A DNA stretch of 64,000 nucleotides from Lysobacterales bacterium (GCA_022844135.1 JALHMG010000018.1:25816-89815), one strand, 5' to 3'. Numbered from the stretch's first letter, positions 24,482 through 35,200 are shown. A program made the numbers and translations. The notes: generated from the letters alone by a model not told the origin.

Positions 24482-25012
24482 TCAGGCCAGCGCGATCGGT
24501 GTGTACATCACGCCGCCATTGGGCTGATTGACAGCCAGCAATGACAATGTCTGGATGGCAGTGTAGCCGGGTTGTACTTCGGTGTTGCATGCCTCGAAGC
24601 CCGGATTGGGGTCGTTGAGCGTGGTGACGAAGGTGTACGTGAACCCGCCCAGCGAGCCGCAGCCGATCTGCGTGGCCAACTGCTCGATAGCCAGCAGGCT
24701 CGTGCTTGCGCCATTGGCCATCAGGAAATTAAAGAGCGCGCCTTGCGGCTGGTTGTCGAAGGTGACACCGAGCGTTACGACCGCAAGCAGATACCCCGGG
24801 CCGCTGACACCAAAGTTCGGCACTGTGCTGCCGCTCTGCTCAACCGCGTTGAACACAACGTTGAGATTCGAGGCGTCCAGCACAACGTACCAATAGCCTT
24901 GTTGATAGTTCGATAACTGTTGCGTCAATCGGTTGGTGCCGACTGCAATGATTCCAGCCGCATATTGTGCGGGTCTTGTACCCATGACACTGATCGGAAC
25001 GGTGTTCGCCAC
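24482..25012 (-). CDS. Unknown protein, tandem paralogue
   Basis: This 176-residue protein resembles the preceding entry along its length (GYWYVVLDASNLNVV, LAVVTLGVTFDNQPQG, LLAIEQLATQIGCGSLGGF, NQPNGGVMYTPIAL), with divergent N-terminal 25 residues. Paired Cys in GCGSLGG are kept in both. The start is GTG at 25012 behind a near-perfect GGAGG. The two genes lie 105 bases apart and arose by tandem duplication. No family is recognised with certainty; no transmembrane segment is visible. Confidence 0.72.
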   Translation of the reverse strand: MANTVPISVMGTRPAQYAAGIIAVGTNRLTQQLSNYQQGYWYVVLDASNLNVVFNAVEQSGSTVPNFGVSGPGYLLAVVTLGVTFDNQPQGALFNFLMANGASTSLLAIEQLATQIGCGSLGGFTYTFVTTLNDPNPGFEACNTEVQPGYTAIQTLSLLAVNQPNGGVMYTPIALA

Positions 25013-25093
25013 GGCAACCTCCTTCGCGTTGTGTTATCGAAGTCTACAACTGCGAAATTGCGCTAACATGATTTTTTTCAGGAGGGACAGGGC

Positions 25094-25387
25094 ATGGGTG
25101 AGTTGCTGACGACGCTGCGGTTAGAGGACTTCAGCGCGCTGGTTGGGCGCACCATCGATGTGCAAATCGATGATCGTTTTGTCGCTTCGCAAGTTTTGGC
25201 CGCGCGCAAGGTGGGCGGTAGTTCGTTGCGTGAGGGCGGTGGATTCGCTGTCGATTTGCGGCTGCCGCTGCACACGCCTCGCCAAGGCGTTCTGCTGACG
25301 CGATTGCCGCAGGGTGAGGTGGGCATTTTCATGTCGCCGCGTAAAGTTGTCGGCGGGGAAGTCGAATACGAGGCAGTTTTCAACTGA
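25094..25387 (+). CDS. DUF6916 family protein
   Basis: This 97-residue protein begins MGELLTTLRLEDFSALVGRT and ends EVEYEAVFN, the hallmarks of the small DUF6916 family (about 90-100 residues), which commonly occurs beside tail-collar (MdpB-like) genes as it does here. Function is unknown. AGGAGG lies eight to thirteen bases before the ATG, giving strong translation. It is read opposite to the tail-collar operon, and a broken methyltransferase gene reading toward it ends 24 bases past its stop. Confidence 0.75.
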   Translation: MGELLTTLRLEDFSALVGRTIDVQIDDRFVASQVLAARKVGGSSLREGGGFAVDLRLPLHTPRQGVLLTRLPQGEVGIFMSPRKVVGGEVEYEAVFN

Positions 25388-25411
25388 TCCAGCACTCGCT
25401 GCGGTTGAACC

Positions 25412-25621
25412 TCAAGCGCTCGCTTCGCCGCGATGCGTTTTGCGGAAGATCGAAATAGAGCGTCTGCCGCGACCGGTGCCAACGCCGAGTTCCAGCACGC
25501 GACAGCTGCCCGCAGGCCGTGCGACTTCGCTGAGGCAGCCTGGGTCTAATAGTGGATAGAGCTGGTCGTAGATCGACGCGTTGCTGTCGCCATAACAGCA
25601 ATCAGGCAGGCGCTCGGACAT
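25412..25621 (-). pseudogene. Truncated SAM-dependent methyltransferase
   Basis: A 69-codon frame (MSERLPDCCYGDSNASIYDQ, then LYPLLD and VLELGVGTGRG) contains the N-terminal region and glycine-rich SAM-binding motif I of a class I methyltransferase. After motif I the sequence becomes RRSISIFRKTHRG and stops, where VALPLA and about 180 further residues would be expected. The start overlaps the end of the GNAT gene by 20 bases, the normal operon arrangement. It is therefore a 3'-deleted gene whose break lies next to the DUF6916 gene. Confidence 0.6.
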
Positions 25622-26132
25622 TCGCCGCTCGCACCAGGAACTGATAAACGCCGCGGTCTTCCGAATGCTCAAAACCTAACCGCAGATACCACGCCATCGC
25701 TGGATTGTTCGACTCGACGTGTAGCGAGATGCCGGCGCCAGAGCTTTCGGATTCGTCGATCAGTTCGGCCAACATCGCCCGACCGAATCCGCGTCCGCGA
25801 CAGGACCGCAGCAGCGCGATATCCATCAGGCGAATGTCGCTGGCCGAACGAAATATGTAGACACGTCCAATGGCTTGCCCATCGAAAGCCACGAGCAAGC
25901 GGTCGGCGCCAACGTAGTTCGTCGAATAGTAGCTGTGCTGCTGATTGAACTGCTGCTGCAAGAAGGCCAGCTTGGCTTCCTCCGGCCATTGAACCGGCGC
26001 CAGTTCTTCATGCCGCATGTCTGCATAGAGGGCGGCCAAAAAAGGCAGGTCGCCATCGTCGATTGGCCGAAACGATAGCCCGTGAGGGCGCGCGGGATGG
26101 GCTGGAGTGAGGAAAGCGCGCGATTGCGTCAT
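25602..26132 (-). CDS. GNAT family N-acetyltransferase
   Basis: This is a 176-residue acetyl-CoA-dependent transferase. The GNAT fold is shown by LSFRPIDDGDLPFLAALYADM at the start, LMDIALLRSCRGRGFGRAML (acetyl-CoA-binding R/QxxGxG/A as RGRGFG, near residue 113) and LHVESNNPAMAWYLRLGFEHSE at the end. The ATG overlaps the TGA of the upstream exported protein (ATGA). The substrate is unknown; genes of this subtype often travel with tail-collar proteins, suggesting modification of a surface structure or small molecule. Confidence 0.85.
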   Translation of the reverse strand: MTQSRAFLTPAHPARPHGLSFRPIDDGDLPFLAALYADMRHEELAPVQWPEEAKLAFLQQQFNQQHSYYSTNYVGADRLLVAFDGQAIGRVYIFRSASDIRLMDIALLRSCRGRGFGRAMLAELIDESESSGAGISLHVESNNPAMAWYLRLGFEHSEDRGVYQFLVRAANVRAPA

Positions 26133-26725
26133 GTGGTCTCGATCAGCAGTGCGTCGAAGTCGCGTGGTGAGCCATCGGCCAAACGCAAGTCCCGCTCGCC
26201 TGGGAAGTAACGCAAGTCCATCAACTGCGGCGGACGACCAGAGCTGGAACGGGCGCTGGCGAGTACGACCAAACTGCCGCCGGGCACCTGTTCAGACCAC
26301 GCGCTTCGGTTCGATGCTGATTTTTCTCCAAGACCGCGGACAGAACTGACGGCAACATGCGCACGTGCGCCCAATGGGAATTGCATTTTGACGGGATTGC
26401 CCGTCATGCATTGATGCGCCGATCTGGAGAGATGCCACGCCATAATCACGCGTGTGATGCCGCCACTATCTGGCAGCGACAAATCGACGCTCCAGGTTTT
26501 CAGGCGGTTGTCTGACGGTGTCTCGTCCGGCCAGAACTTGCGGATGTGAATCGCGGAAATCGGAGCGTTGGCCTGCGTCCGGACCTCAATCGGAATGAAT
26601 GCGGAAGACTCTTGAAACGTCGGCGCAGCGCTGATCGTTCTCGTAGAGAAGGTTGCGCCTGCCGGTCGGCTCAAGCCGGCAAAGGCAATGGCCCCACCAG
26701 CCCCGATCACGCTGCGACGGTTCAT
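26129..26725 (-). CDS. Exported protein with twin-arginine-type signal
   Basis: This 198-residue protein starts MNRRSVIGAGGAIAFAGLSR, a short twin-arginine signal followed by a cleavable AGA site, so the mature part is probably periplasmic or secreted. The rest is beta-rich with no recognised domain; polar segments such as FIPIEVRTQANAPISAIHIR suggest a sandwich fold. The ATG at 26725 is chosen for the signal peptide and for GAGG six bases upstream; a longer frame from 26836 adds 37 unlikely residues. It lies between the methyltransferase and GNAT genes of the tail-collar operon. Confidence 0.68.
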   Translation of the reverse strand: MNRRSVIGAGGAIAFAGLSRPAGATFSTRTISAAPTFQESSAFIPIEVRTQANAPISAIHIRKFWPDETPSDNRLKTWSVDLSLPDSGGITRVIMAWHLSRSAHQCMTGNPVKMQFPLGARAHVAVSSVRGLGEKSASNRSAWSEQVPGGSLVVLASARSSSGRPPQLMDLRYFPGERDLRLADGSPRDFDALLIETT

Positions 26726-26890
26726 ATCAGACCTCAGACGGGCGGCAGGATTGCGCGCTCGGAGACTGGCGGTAGTTCGCATGCGGGTCAATATCTGCGA
26801 AGTACCTAATTGAAACCTCACGTTGGTGCGAATCATCGGCGGCGTGTCGAAACTTTATCGCTCGGGTTCCGATGGCTCTGAACGATTGCC

Positions 26891-27517
26891 TCAGAGCCTG
26901 CCGGCGAGCGCCTCGCGGTAGTCGATGGGCCAGAAACCCTGCCAGCTCGACCATGGTCGATGGTGTTCCAGGAGCCGTGCCACGTCGTCATCGACACTGT
27001 CCCCGTCCGGGTCTGGCCAGATGTCGTGCCATACGGTGTCGAACAGCAGGTTGGCCGTGGGTCGCCAGTGATACGCGTCACCATGAACGATCGCGACCCG
27101 GTCGCCGAACTGTTGTTGCAGGTGCGGCGCCACGAGTTGGATCACGTCTGCCGATTGCTCGATCACGGTGATGGTGCCGACCGGGGCCAGGGAAGGCTGA
27201 GCCAAGATCGCCTCAACCACCATTCCTAAGCCCAGGCCGGTGATAAGCACATTGCCGCCGACCTGGCGCGCCCGCTCGATGGCCCGTCGCTGCGTCCACC
27301 ATTCGTCGTACAAATCGGTCATGAAAGTGACGCCACCATGGCGCAGCTCGGTGTATTCGCCGGGGCGGAAACGAAACGCGTCCGGGCGGGAGTCGACCAC
27401 GCTCGTGGCTGCCCGTTCCGGCAGCCTGAGCTTGGTCAACGTCCAGTTTCCGCTGCGCCCGGCCGGAAGCGAACTCGGCCGATAGGGCGGAAGGGCAAAA
27501 GCCGAGTTCGGGTCCAT
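26891..27517 (-). CDS. Class I SAM-dependent methyltransferase (spermidine synthase-like)
   Basis: This is a 208-residue protein with Rossmann-fold methyltransferase features: VLITGLGLGMVVEAIL (motif I, about residue 90), TITVIEQSADVIQLV with the acidic ribose-binding Glu (about 116), IVHGDAYHW (about 142), and DTVWHDIWPD (about 160), which resembles spermidine-synthase-like proteins. The N-terminal 60 residues form a small beta region (FRPGEYTELRHGGVTFMTD). It lies 18 bases after the third tail-collar gene. The acceptor is unknown. Confidence 0.78.
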   Translation of the reverse strand: MDPNSAFALPPYRPSSLPAGRSGNWTLTKLRLPERAATSVVDSRPDAFRFRPGEYTELRHGGVTFMTDLYDEWWTQRRAIERARQVGGNVLITGLGLGMVVEAILAQPSLAPVGTITVIEQSADVIQLVAPHLQQQFGDRVAIVHGDAYHWRPTANLLFDTVWHDIWPDPDGDSVDDDVARLLEHHRPWSSWQGFWPIDYREALAGRL

Positions 27518-27535
27518 CTGATCAGAGGCTTCCTG

Positions 27536-28063
27536 TCACGTACGAGGCGGAAATACGCCCTGGAGAGCGATGCAGAAGTAAAAGGTGAGATAGGGTTGCA
27601 TGTTGTTGTGCGGCTGATCGCCCCCGGACGGCGCCAATGCGTTCTGGTCCATCATCTGCAATGGCGTAGTTGCGGTCGTGTAGAGGTTGTTGCCGCGACC
27701 AAATGGACGCGCCGCCAATTGTCCCGCAGGCGCATTGGTTGTCGCGCTATCGTTATTCGGACGCAATGCGTGCGAATGCGACGGAATTTCGCTCTCGAGC
27801 AAGGTAACTGTCTCGCTGCCGCCCATTTCGCCCAGAAAGTGCAACGAAAGTCCGGGCCCTTGACCGGGGTGCATTGGCGCATTTCCCTGCAGATTGGGCA
27901 GGGCGAAATTGCTCTTGCCGTTACCACCGTAAGTGGTGCCCAGCAACGAGAACAAAGCGGTGTTCTGCGACAGCGGCAAGAGCTGCCCGTCGCACCACGC
28001 CCAGCCTTTGGGCGGGAAATTGAATGGAAATATGCGGATTTCGGCAACAAAAGGATCAGCCAT
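27536..28063 (-). CDS. Tail-collar (MdpB-like) protein 3
   Basis: This 175-residue protein is one of three tandem phage tail-collar-domain proteins. The N-terminal collar domain reads EIRIFPFNFPPKGWAWCDGQ, LFSLLGTTYGGNGKSNFALP and NLQGNAPMHPG; the C-terminus ends with PHNNMQPYLTFYFCIALQG. The family includes microcystin-dependent protein MdpB, of unknown function. In a bacterial genome without other phage genes it is likely a surface or extracellular fibre component. Start ATG 28063 has GAGG nine bases upstream. Confidence 0.85.
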   Translation of the reverse strand: MADPFVAEIRIFPFNFPPKGWAWCDGQLLPLSQNTALFSLLGTTYGGNGKSNFALPNLQGNAPMHPGQGPGLSLHFLGEMGGSETVTLLESEIPSHSHALRPNNDSATTNAPAGQLAARPFGRGNNLYTTATTPLQMMDQNALAPSGGDQPHNNMQPYLTFYFCIALQGVFPPRT

Positions 28064-28130
28064 GGTCAGAACCTCGAATATGGGGTGGTTCAACGAAGCG
28101 CATCGACGAAAACGTTGGGTGAAGCGCGCA

Positions 28131-28634
28131 TCAGCTCGGCGACGGGAAAATGCCGAACAACGAGATGATGAAGTTCACGCACAAATAGGGCTGAAAGTTG
28201 TTGTGCGGCTGGTTGCCGCCTATCGCGGAAACGGCTTGCGGGCTCATGTTGACCTGCATGCCAGTCACCCCGCTGTAAATGTTGCCAACGGTCGTGGCCA
28301 GCAAATTGCTCGCTGGCGAACTGGCGCTGCCAAGGTTCGAGGTGGCCAGCATGGGATGGCTGTGCGATGGAATCTGGTTGACTGTCAGCGTGATCTCTTC
28401 TGCCCCGCCTGTCTCTGCCAGGATAAAGCCGTTTCCTTGGTGCAGCGGCAGCCGGCCACGCAGGTCGGGCAGGGCAAAGGTGCTCTGCCCATCGCCACCG
28501 TAGGTGGTACCAATGAGCTGGAACAGCACCTCATTTTCTGAGATTGATACCAACTGGCCCTCGCAGAACATCCATCCGGCTGGCGCAAAGTTGCCGGCAA
28601 ACATGCGAATTTCACCCACATAAGGTTGTGCCAT
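28131..28634 (-). CDS. Tail-collar (MdpB-like) protein 2
   Basis: This is a 167-residue paralogue of its neighbours (EIRMFAGNFAPAGWMFCEGQ, LIGTTYGGDGQSTFALPDLRG, PHNNFQPYLCVNFIISLFG). The central variable section (about residues 85-135) differs from the others, as in phage collar proteins where this part is exposed. The start at 28634 is 16 bases after the stop of tail-collar 1, with GAGG upstream, which supports co-expression. No signal peptide is visible, so export would need a dedicated route. Confidence 0.85.
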   Translation of the reverse strand: MAQPYVGEIRMFAGNFAPAGWMFCEGQLVSISENEVLFQLIGTTYGGDGQSTFALPDLRGRLPLHQGNGFILAETGGAEEITLTVNQIPSHSHPMLATSNLGSASSPASNLLATTVGNIYSGVTGMQVNMSPQAVSAIGGNQPHNNFQPYLCVNFIISLFGIFPSPS

Positions 28635-28650
28635 GGCGTGGTCCTCTAGG

Positions 28651-29160
28651 TCAGTTCTGAGACGGGAAGATGCCCTGGAGGGCAATGCAGAAAGACAAGG
28701 TCAGAAACGGCTGCATGTTCAAATGCGCCTGCGATCCGCCCGTGTTGCCGGTCATGCCTGGATTCAACGCCACAACATTAAGGGGCGGCCCGTAGACTGC
28801 CCCCAATGCGGACGACGGCGCTGCAAAAAAACCGCCGGTTGGATCAGCTGTGGCCGCGTTACCCACATTGGCCATGGCGACATGGGTGTGGGTTGGCATT
28901 TCGCCAATCGTCAATGTATGCGCTTGTTCGCCACCGCGCTCGCCCAACGTGTGGCCGTTGCCCACGTGGATCGGCACTCGGCCTCGTAAGTCTGGCAAGC
29001 CAAAATTCACTCGGCCATCGCCACCAAACGTGGTTCCAAGTAACGAAAACAATCCCTGATTCTGATTGATGGGCAGCAGTTGCCCGTTGCACAACGCCCA
29101 GCCTCTGGGCGGAAACGCAAAGGACATTAAACGGATTTCGCTGAGAAAGGGTTCTGCCAT
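28651..29160 (-). CDS. Tail-collar (MdpB-like) protein 1
   Basis: This 169-residue protein is the first of the three, with EIRLMSFAFPPRGWALCNGQ, LLGTTFGGDGRVNFGLPDLRG, MPTHTHVAM and LNMQPFLTLSFCIALQG. GGAG lies six bases before its ATG. It follows the giant exoprotein gene by 117 bases that include a stable hairpin with a GAAA tetraloop on the transcript, so transcription may attenuate between them. The Cys in WALCNGQ is kept in all three paralogues. Confidence 0.86.
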   Translation of the reverse strand: MAEPFLSEIRLMSFAFPPRGWALCNGQLLPINQNQGLFSLLGTTFGGDGRVNFGLPDLRGRVPIHVGNGHTLGERGGEQAHTLTIGEMPTHTHVAMANVGNAATADPTGGFFAAPSSALGAVYGPPLNVVALNPGMTGNTGGSQAHLNMQPFLTLSFCIALQGIFPSQN

Positions 29161-29224
29161 GGCTGTCTCCGATGATCGAGATGGCGGTGCGGCGGTTGGG
29201 GTTGGTGCAGCGGTGGGGCATTTT

Positions 29225-29250
29225 GCTGGCTGGCCTTTCGGCCAACCAGC
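29225..29250 (-). terminator. GAAA-tetraloop hairpin between exoprotein and tail-collar genes
   Basis: An 11-base stem (GCTGGTTGGCC and GGCCAGCCAGC on the leftward transcript, one wobble pair) encloses a GAAA loop 28 bases after the exoprotein stop. No U-run follows, so it may stabilise the giant mRNA's 3' end or cause partial termination. Confidence 0.45.
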
Positions 29251-29277
29251 GGTGCAACATAAGTCCCGGAAAAACGA

Positions 29278-32200
29278 TTAGAACGGGGCGCCCGTGGGAA
29301 TCGGGCACGCGGTGTTGTTTACCGTGACCGTTCCGAACACATTGACGAATGGCGGATTGGTCGTGTCCACACCCGCGCCACCGAGATTCCCGTTGCCCTG
29401 GAAGACGGTCTGACAAGTGGGCGATGGACTACCAACAGCGCACGACCCGGCAGCAGCGACGGTACGGACAGTGCCGGCGAGCTGTTCCAGCGAGTAGCCA
29501 TCCGGCGATCGGTTGTTCAAGAACCGGCTGCATACCGTCGGGCCGGCGCCGGTGTTCAGCGCCCGCACCTCTACGGTCTGGCCCGGGTCGAAGCCGGTGT
29601 CATGACGTGCCATCAGATTGTTTTCCATGGTGAAGTTCAGCGTCGCACCATTCTCAGCATCGGCCAATGCGCGCAGGCCGGGGGCGAAATAACCGCCGCC
29701 ACAGGCAAGGTCAGTCGTGCATGGGAACGCGCCACGAATGACCGTGTTCCCCACAAAGCGGGCAGTCATCACCGACGCCGCCGATCCGCGAGACTGCACC
29801 AACCACGGCGCATTCCCAGGCCGGTCGAAGGTGTTGTTCTGGACCAGCGCTTGTACCGGTCCACCTTGGGCGATCAGCGACAGCTGACCCACGCCGCCGC
29901 TGGCGTTTGTGACCAGCTCGAACAAATTGTTCTCTACGATGGTATCCATCGTGCCGGAACCCAGATTAAAGACCAGCGTGCCGCCCATCGGGAAATCGAA
30001 ATTGCCGCCGATGCCGCTGGAGTGGTCATTCACACGGAAATTGTTGCGCGCGATGATGGCGTCGGTGTTGGCTCCCGCCCCTGTTTGATTGACCACCCGG
30101 ATGGAGCCCAGTCGACAGTTCAGGAAGTTATTGCCGAGCGCATTCGTTGTTCGGTCTCCAATGACGATGTTCGCAGACGCGCCCGCCAACACTCGCACAT
30201 CGATGCAGTGGTTACCGATGGAGGCGCGCACGCCGCTGGTGAACTCTTTGTAGGAGCGGTCGAAGTTGTTGGCCGTGACTGTCAGGTTCAAGGCACCAGA
30301 GGTGACTTCCAGATCCAGCGGTTGGGCGCCCAGGCTGAAGGTGCTGTTGGTGACGTTAACGGTTCCACGTATGCCAAGTATGCGAACGGTGCCCTCATTG
30401 TTGGCGTCCCCGGAGTTAGCCACGTTGTAGCGGTTGGTGTTTTCGGTCGTCACGTTCGACAGGGTAAGTCCGTTCCATACCGTGGGGGTGTCACTCATGC
30501 TGCCCTGCGTGCCGCCGTGAATGGCCTGATCGCTGATGCGGCGAATCGTGGTGCCGGTCAGGCTCAGGCCAGCATTGACGTTCAGTCCCTGGATACCATC
30601 GTGACCACTGCGGGTGTCGATGTCGCCGGCAGTGCTGCCGATGTCCTCGATGATCATGCGATTGAGCGTGATCAGACCGCCAGTGGTGTCCAACTGCACT
30701 GCGTCGACCGACTTGTTGGAGATGGTGCCGCCAGTGCCGGCCGCGCCAGTCCCGGTCACGCTGAAGGCACCGGCACCCGTGTTATTGAGGATGATGGCCG
30801 TGTTGGCAGAGGTTCCAGTCGAGTTGATCGACTCGAAGGTCATGCCGCCTCCGCCGATGGCCGTGGCATTGACGTTCACCGCCGTACCGGTGGTGGTGGT
30901 CACGGTATTGCCCGCTCCTTGCACGCTCACTGTACCGCCACCGGTGGCGCTGAAACCGGTTCCACTGGTGGTCGTGACGGCAAGGCCGCCGCCGGTGAAA
31001 TTGATGGTGCCACCGGTGTTGGTGGAAAGGGCGATCGCCGGGTTGGCGGCCGAGCTTGAAAAGGCCTTGGTGGCGCCCGAGAACGCGACCGTGCCGCCGG
31101 TGCGATTCGCAATGCGCAAGCCATCATTGCCGCCGCCAGTGCCGCAACTGGTAAGGCAACTGATGTTGCCGCCGAAGGTGATGTTGCCGGTGCCACCGGA
31201 GATATCGATCACGCGCCCCGCGGTGGCCTTCGCCACTGAACCGCCGTAGCTAAAGGTACCCGCACTATTGCTCAAGACCACAGCCGTGGAACCAGCCAAC
31301 GAATTGCTGATAGCGCCACCTGCAATGTTGATCGAACCGGTGAAGTTCGTCGCACTGAGGTTCGGTCCAACCGCGCCGCCGGTGGAGGTCAGTGTGCCAA
31401 GCGTGATACTGACTGCCGAGTTAGTGACCGACAGCGTGTTGACTGGCGTGGTGAGCGAACCGCCGGTCACCGTGGTTAAACCTGAGCTGCCGGAGACGGT
31501 CATCGAGGTCGTGGTGTTCAGCACCACGTTGCCGAGATTGATCGGACTGGCGTTGCCGGTCAGGCTGATCGAACCATTGCCAAGGGTGCTGCTCAAGCCG
31601 CCAGTCAGCGTCACACCGCCGCCTGCCGGCATATTGGCGATGGAGAATGCGCCAATCGTAACGCCGGTAAGGTCGACCTGATTCTGTACCGACCACGTGC
31701 CGCCCACAGCATTCAAGGTCAACGACCCGCTTCCTGCATTGGCATTGAGGTCCAGGAAGCTGCCATTCAGCGTCCCGGTCGTCAGGTTCATCGTCGTGCC
31801 ACTGCCAGTGAGCGTGAGCTCTGCAACGGTCAGCGTGCCGAAAGTGGTGCCTCCGATGTCGGTACCGGTGGCGCCCGAATCGCCGATGGTGAAACCGCGC
31901 AGACTGTGCACGTTGAGTGCGCCCGTGTTATTGAGTGTCAGGCAGGTGATATTGCTGCACGTGATGACAGGCGGCGTTGTGCTGACCGCGGGGAACGAGC
32001 TGCCAGCAACCACCGCGACGCCACTGAATGTCTCGATGGTCGCCGAGCTGCCGCCGCCGATAATCTGCTGTCCGGCGCGCAAGGTCAGGCCACCGGTGTG
32101 GTTGCCTTCGATGTAAATCGTGTCGCCATTGCCATCAGCCGCAAAATCATCGAAGCTGCCCGCGCCAGTGAGCGCATTGAAGGGTCGGGCTTGAGTGCCG

Positions 32201-35200
32201 TCACCGCTGGCAGCGGCTGCGGCATTGACGAACCAGACTCGCGACTGATTCTGGATGCTGAACTCGATGTTGGCAGTATCGCCGCCGGTGACGGTGTAGC
32301 AGAACGTGCGCGTTACCGTGGTCAATGCCGCTGGCGGCTCGTACGAGAAGCTGCCGTTGGCATTCAATGTCAGGCGACCATTGGCGGCACCTGCATTCAA
32401 TTGCGCGCCCGGCGCTGTGCCGGTACAAGAGGGCGAAAAGCCAAAACCGGTGATCGTCCCGGCGCCCAGAATGTCGTTTGCCGCCACTCCGCCGCCTTGT
32501 GTGCCGGTGGTCGGGATGTTCAGCGTCAAGTGCGGCGTAACGTTATAGGTGTCGTTCTCGGCGATGGCGCCGAAGCCGATGGTCGCTGTGAAGTCGGCCA
32601 ACGGGTTGTTCGGCGGATCGATTGCGTCGTTGTCGGCGATGCCAGCTGCACGCACGGTGAGCAGGCAGGTTTGGCCAGCGATCGCGTTGTCTTCAGGGTT
32701 GATGACGACGGTTGCGGCCGGGCTCGCGGTAACGACCGTGAAGTTCGTCGGGGTGCCGCCTGGGCATTCGAGATCGAAGCTGGTGTTGGCGGCGTTGGCG
32801 ACGGTGTCGAAGACCACCGACTCGTTGAAATTCACGGTGATCGTGCCAGTTGGATTCTGGTTCGTCGCACCGCCCGCAGGCGCGGTGGTGGTGACGATCG
32901 GTGCCTGATCGACGCTGAAGCTGCGCGTCACATCATCGGCATCGCCATCGACGATGTCGCCGGAGTTATCGCCATCCAGTTCGTTCGGTGGATCGACGCC
33001 ATCGACATCCGTGATCAAAGTCGATTCCAGCGTGACGGTGCAGCCGGCGCCGTTCGGCAGCGCTGCCGTGGGCGTCAACGTCAATGTGGTGACGTTGTTC
33101 TGCGGCAGGGCGGGGGTGAACGCAACCGCCGATCCACAGGCAAACGTGATACCGCCAGCGGCGACATTCACCGCTTCGCTGAAATTCAGCGTGACCGTCT
33201 GCGTGTTCGGCACTACCGCTGAGGCGGACGGTGTCGGGATCGTGACCGTGGGAGCAACATCGCGCACGGTAAAGGTGAACACCGCATTGGCCGCCATCAG
33301 GTCCGGCGGATCGATGGCATCGTCGTCACTGACTTGCGCGGCGACGACGGTGAAGGTGCAGGTTTCACCTGGGGTCAGGTTGGTGGTCGGGTTTAGTGTG
33401 AATACTGGATCTGCTGCGGTGACGACCAGACCCGAACCCACACTCTGTGTGCCGGAGATTGCGCATGCGAGCGTCGCCCAGGTACCGGTCGGGTTCACGG
33501 CTTCGCTGAAGGTCACGCGCACATCCGTGTCCGCATCGGCAAAGCCTGCGCCGAGCGGCAGGTTGGTGAACACGTTCGACACTTCCACTGCCGCGTTACT
33601 CACGGTGGGTGCGGTGTCGACCGTCGTGAAGCTCCAGGTAAAATTGGCCAACATGTTATTCGGCGGATCGCCGGCATCATTGTCCGTGACCTGTGCGGCG
33701 ACAACAGTGCCATTGCAGGTCGATGTGGCTGGCAGCGCTGCGCTGGGCGTGAACGTCCAGGTATCGGCATCGACACTGGCAACGGTGCCGGCAATCGGGC
33801 TGCCGCAATTGAGCGTGATGCCAGTGCCACTGACGGTAACCGCTTCGCTGAAGTCGACACTGACGATTGCGTTAGTTGCTACGTTCGTTGCGGCGTTGGC
33901 CGGGCTGACGGTGGTCACCGTGGGTGCGGCATCGATACTGAAGCTGGCGACAAAGTTAGCTGCCATGTTGTCGGGCGGGTCGATGGCATCATCGTCCGTA
34001 ACCTGGGCGGCAAACACCGTTAGCGTGCAACTCTCGCCCGGCGTGAAGTTGATCGACGACGTCAGCACAAAGACCGGATCGAGAACCGTCACGGCCAGGC
34101 CGGACAGGACCGTACGGCTGCCGGAGACGGTGCAAAGCAATTGCGCCCAGGCGCCTGTGGGGTTGACGGTTTCGCTGAAAGTCACCCGCACTTGTGTGTT
34201 GGAGTCCGATCCCAGGCCCGGCCCGAGCGGCAACGCTGTAAAGGTGTTGCCGATCTCGACCTCAACGGTGGCCACCGATGGCGCACTGTCGTTGACGGTG
34301 GTGAAGCTGACAGTGGTGATGCCAGTGCCCACATTCGGCGGATCGGCAACGTCGACGTCTTGCAGTTGCGCTGCATCGATGGTCAGCACGCACAGCGTGT
34401 TGATCGGCAGCGTGGCGGGCGTCGGGTCGATGGTCGCCTGGTTAGTGCCCGAACCGGTGACGGTGAACGGAATCGCTGTGGCAGCTGGGCATTCGAGTGT
34501 GAATGCGCCAGCCGGGAAGGTGACCGGCTCGCTGAAGTTAACGGTCAGGTTGTTGGCAATGCCGACGTTCGTCGCACCATTAGCGGGTACGGTCGTGGTG
34601 ACTGCAGGCGCAGCATCGACGGTGAACGTGCGCACGATATCCGCTGCCGGATTCTGCGGCGGATCGATGAGGTCGTTATCGCCGATCTGTGCCGCGACGG
34701 CGGTTGCGGTACAGCTCGCGCCCGGGGTCAATGCGGCGCTTGGCGTAAACGTCAACGTGGACGTGCCGCCGCCGGTGATCGTGCCGGTCACAGCACCGCC
34801 GCAATTCAGTGTGATCGCGGTGCCGAGGTTGGCGACATTCTCATTGAAGGTGAAGCTGACGACCTGGCCGGTGCCGACGACGGCGCCATTGGCGGCCGGT
34901 ACCGAGCTGACGAAGGCCGGTGCGGCGTCGGTGGTAAAGGTGGTGACCACGTTCGCCCCAATGGTATCTGGCGGGTCGGTGACGTCGCTGTCGGCGATCG
35001 TGCCATTGACGATGAACGTGCACGATGCCCCGGCCGGCAGGGGGCTGGACGGCACGATTGTTACGCTGGTGGTCGACGCCGGCAGGACCGGCGGCGAAGT
35101 CACCGAGTAGGCGATCGGCGTACCGGTTGGGCACTGAACCTGGAAGTCGGCAGCGCTGGTGATGTCGACCGGTTCGCTGAATGTCGCCGTGAGGGACGTG

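Noticed and set aside
25412..29160. Tail-collar genes as a prophage.
   Set aside because: No integrase, terminase, capsid, portal, baseplate or lysis genes are present; neighbours are enzymes and a secreted giant protein.
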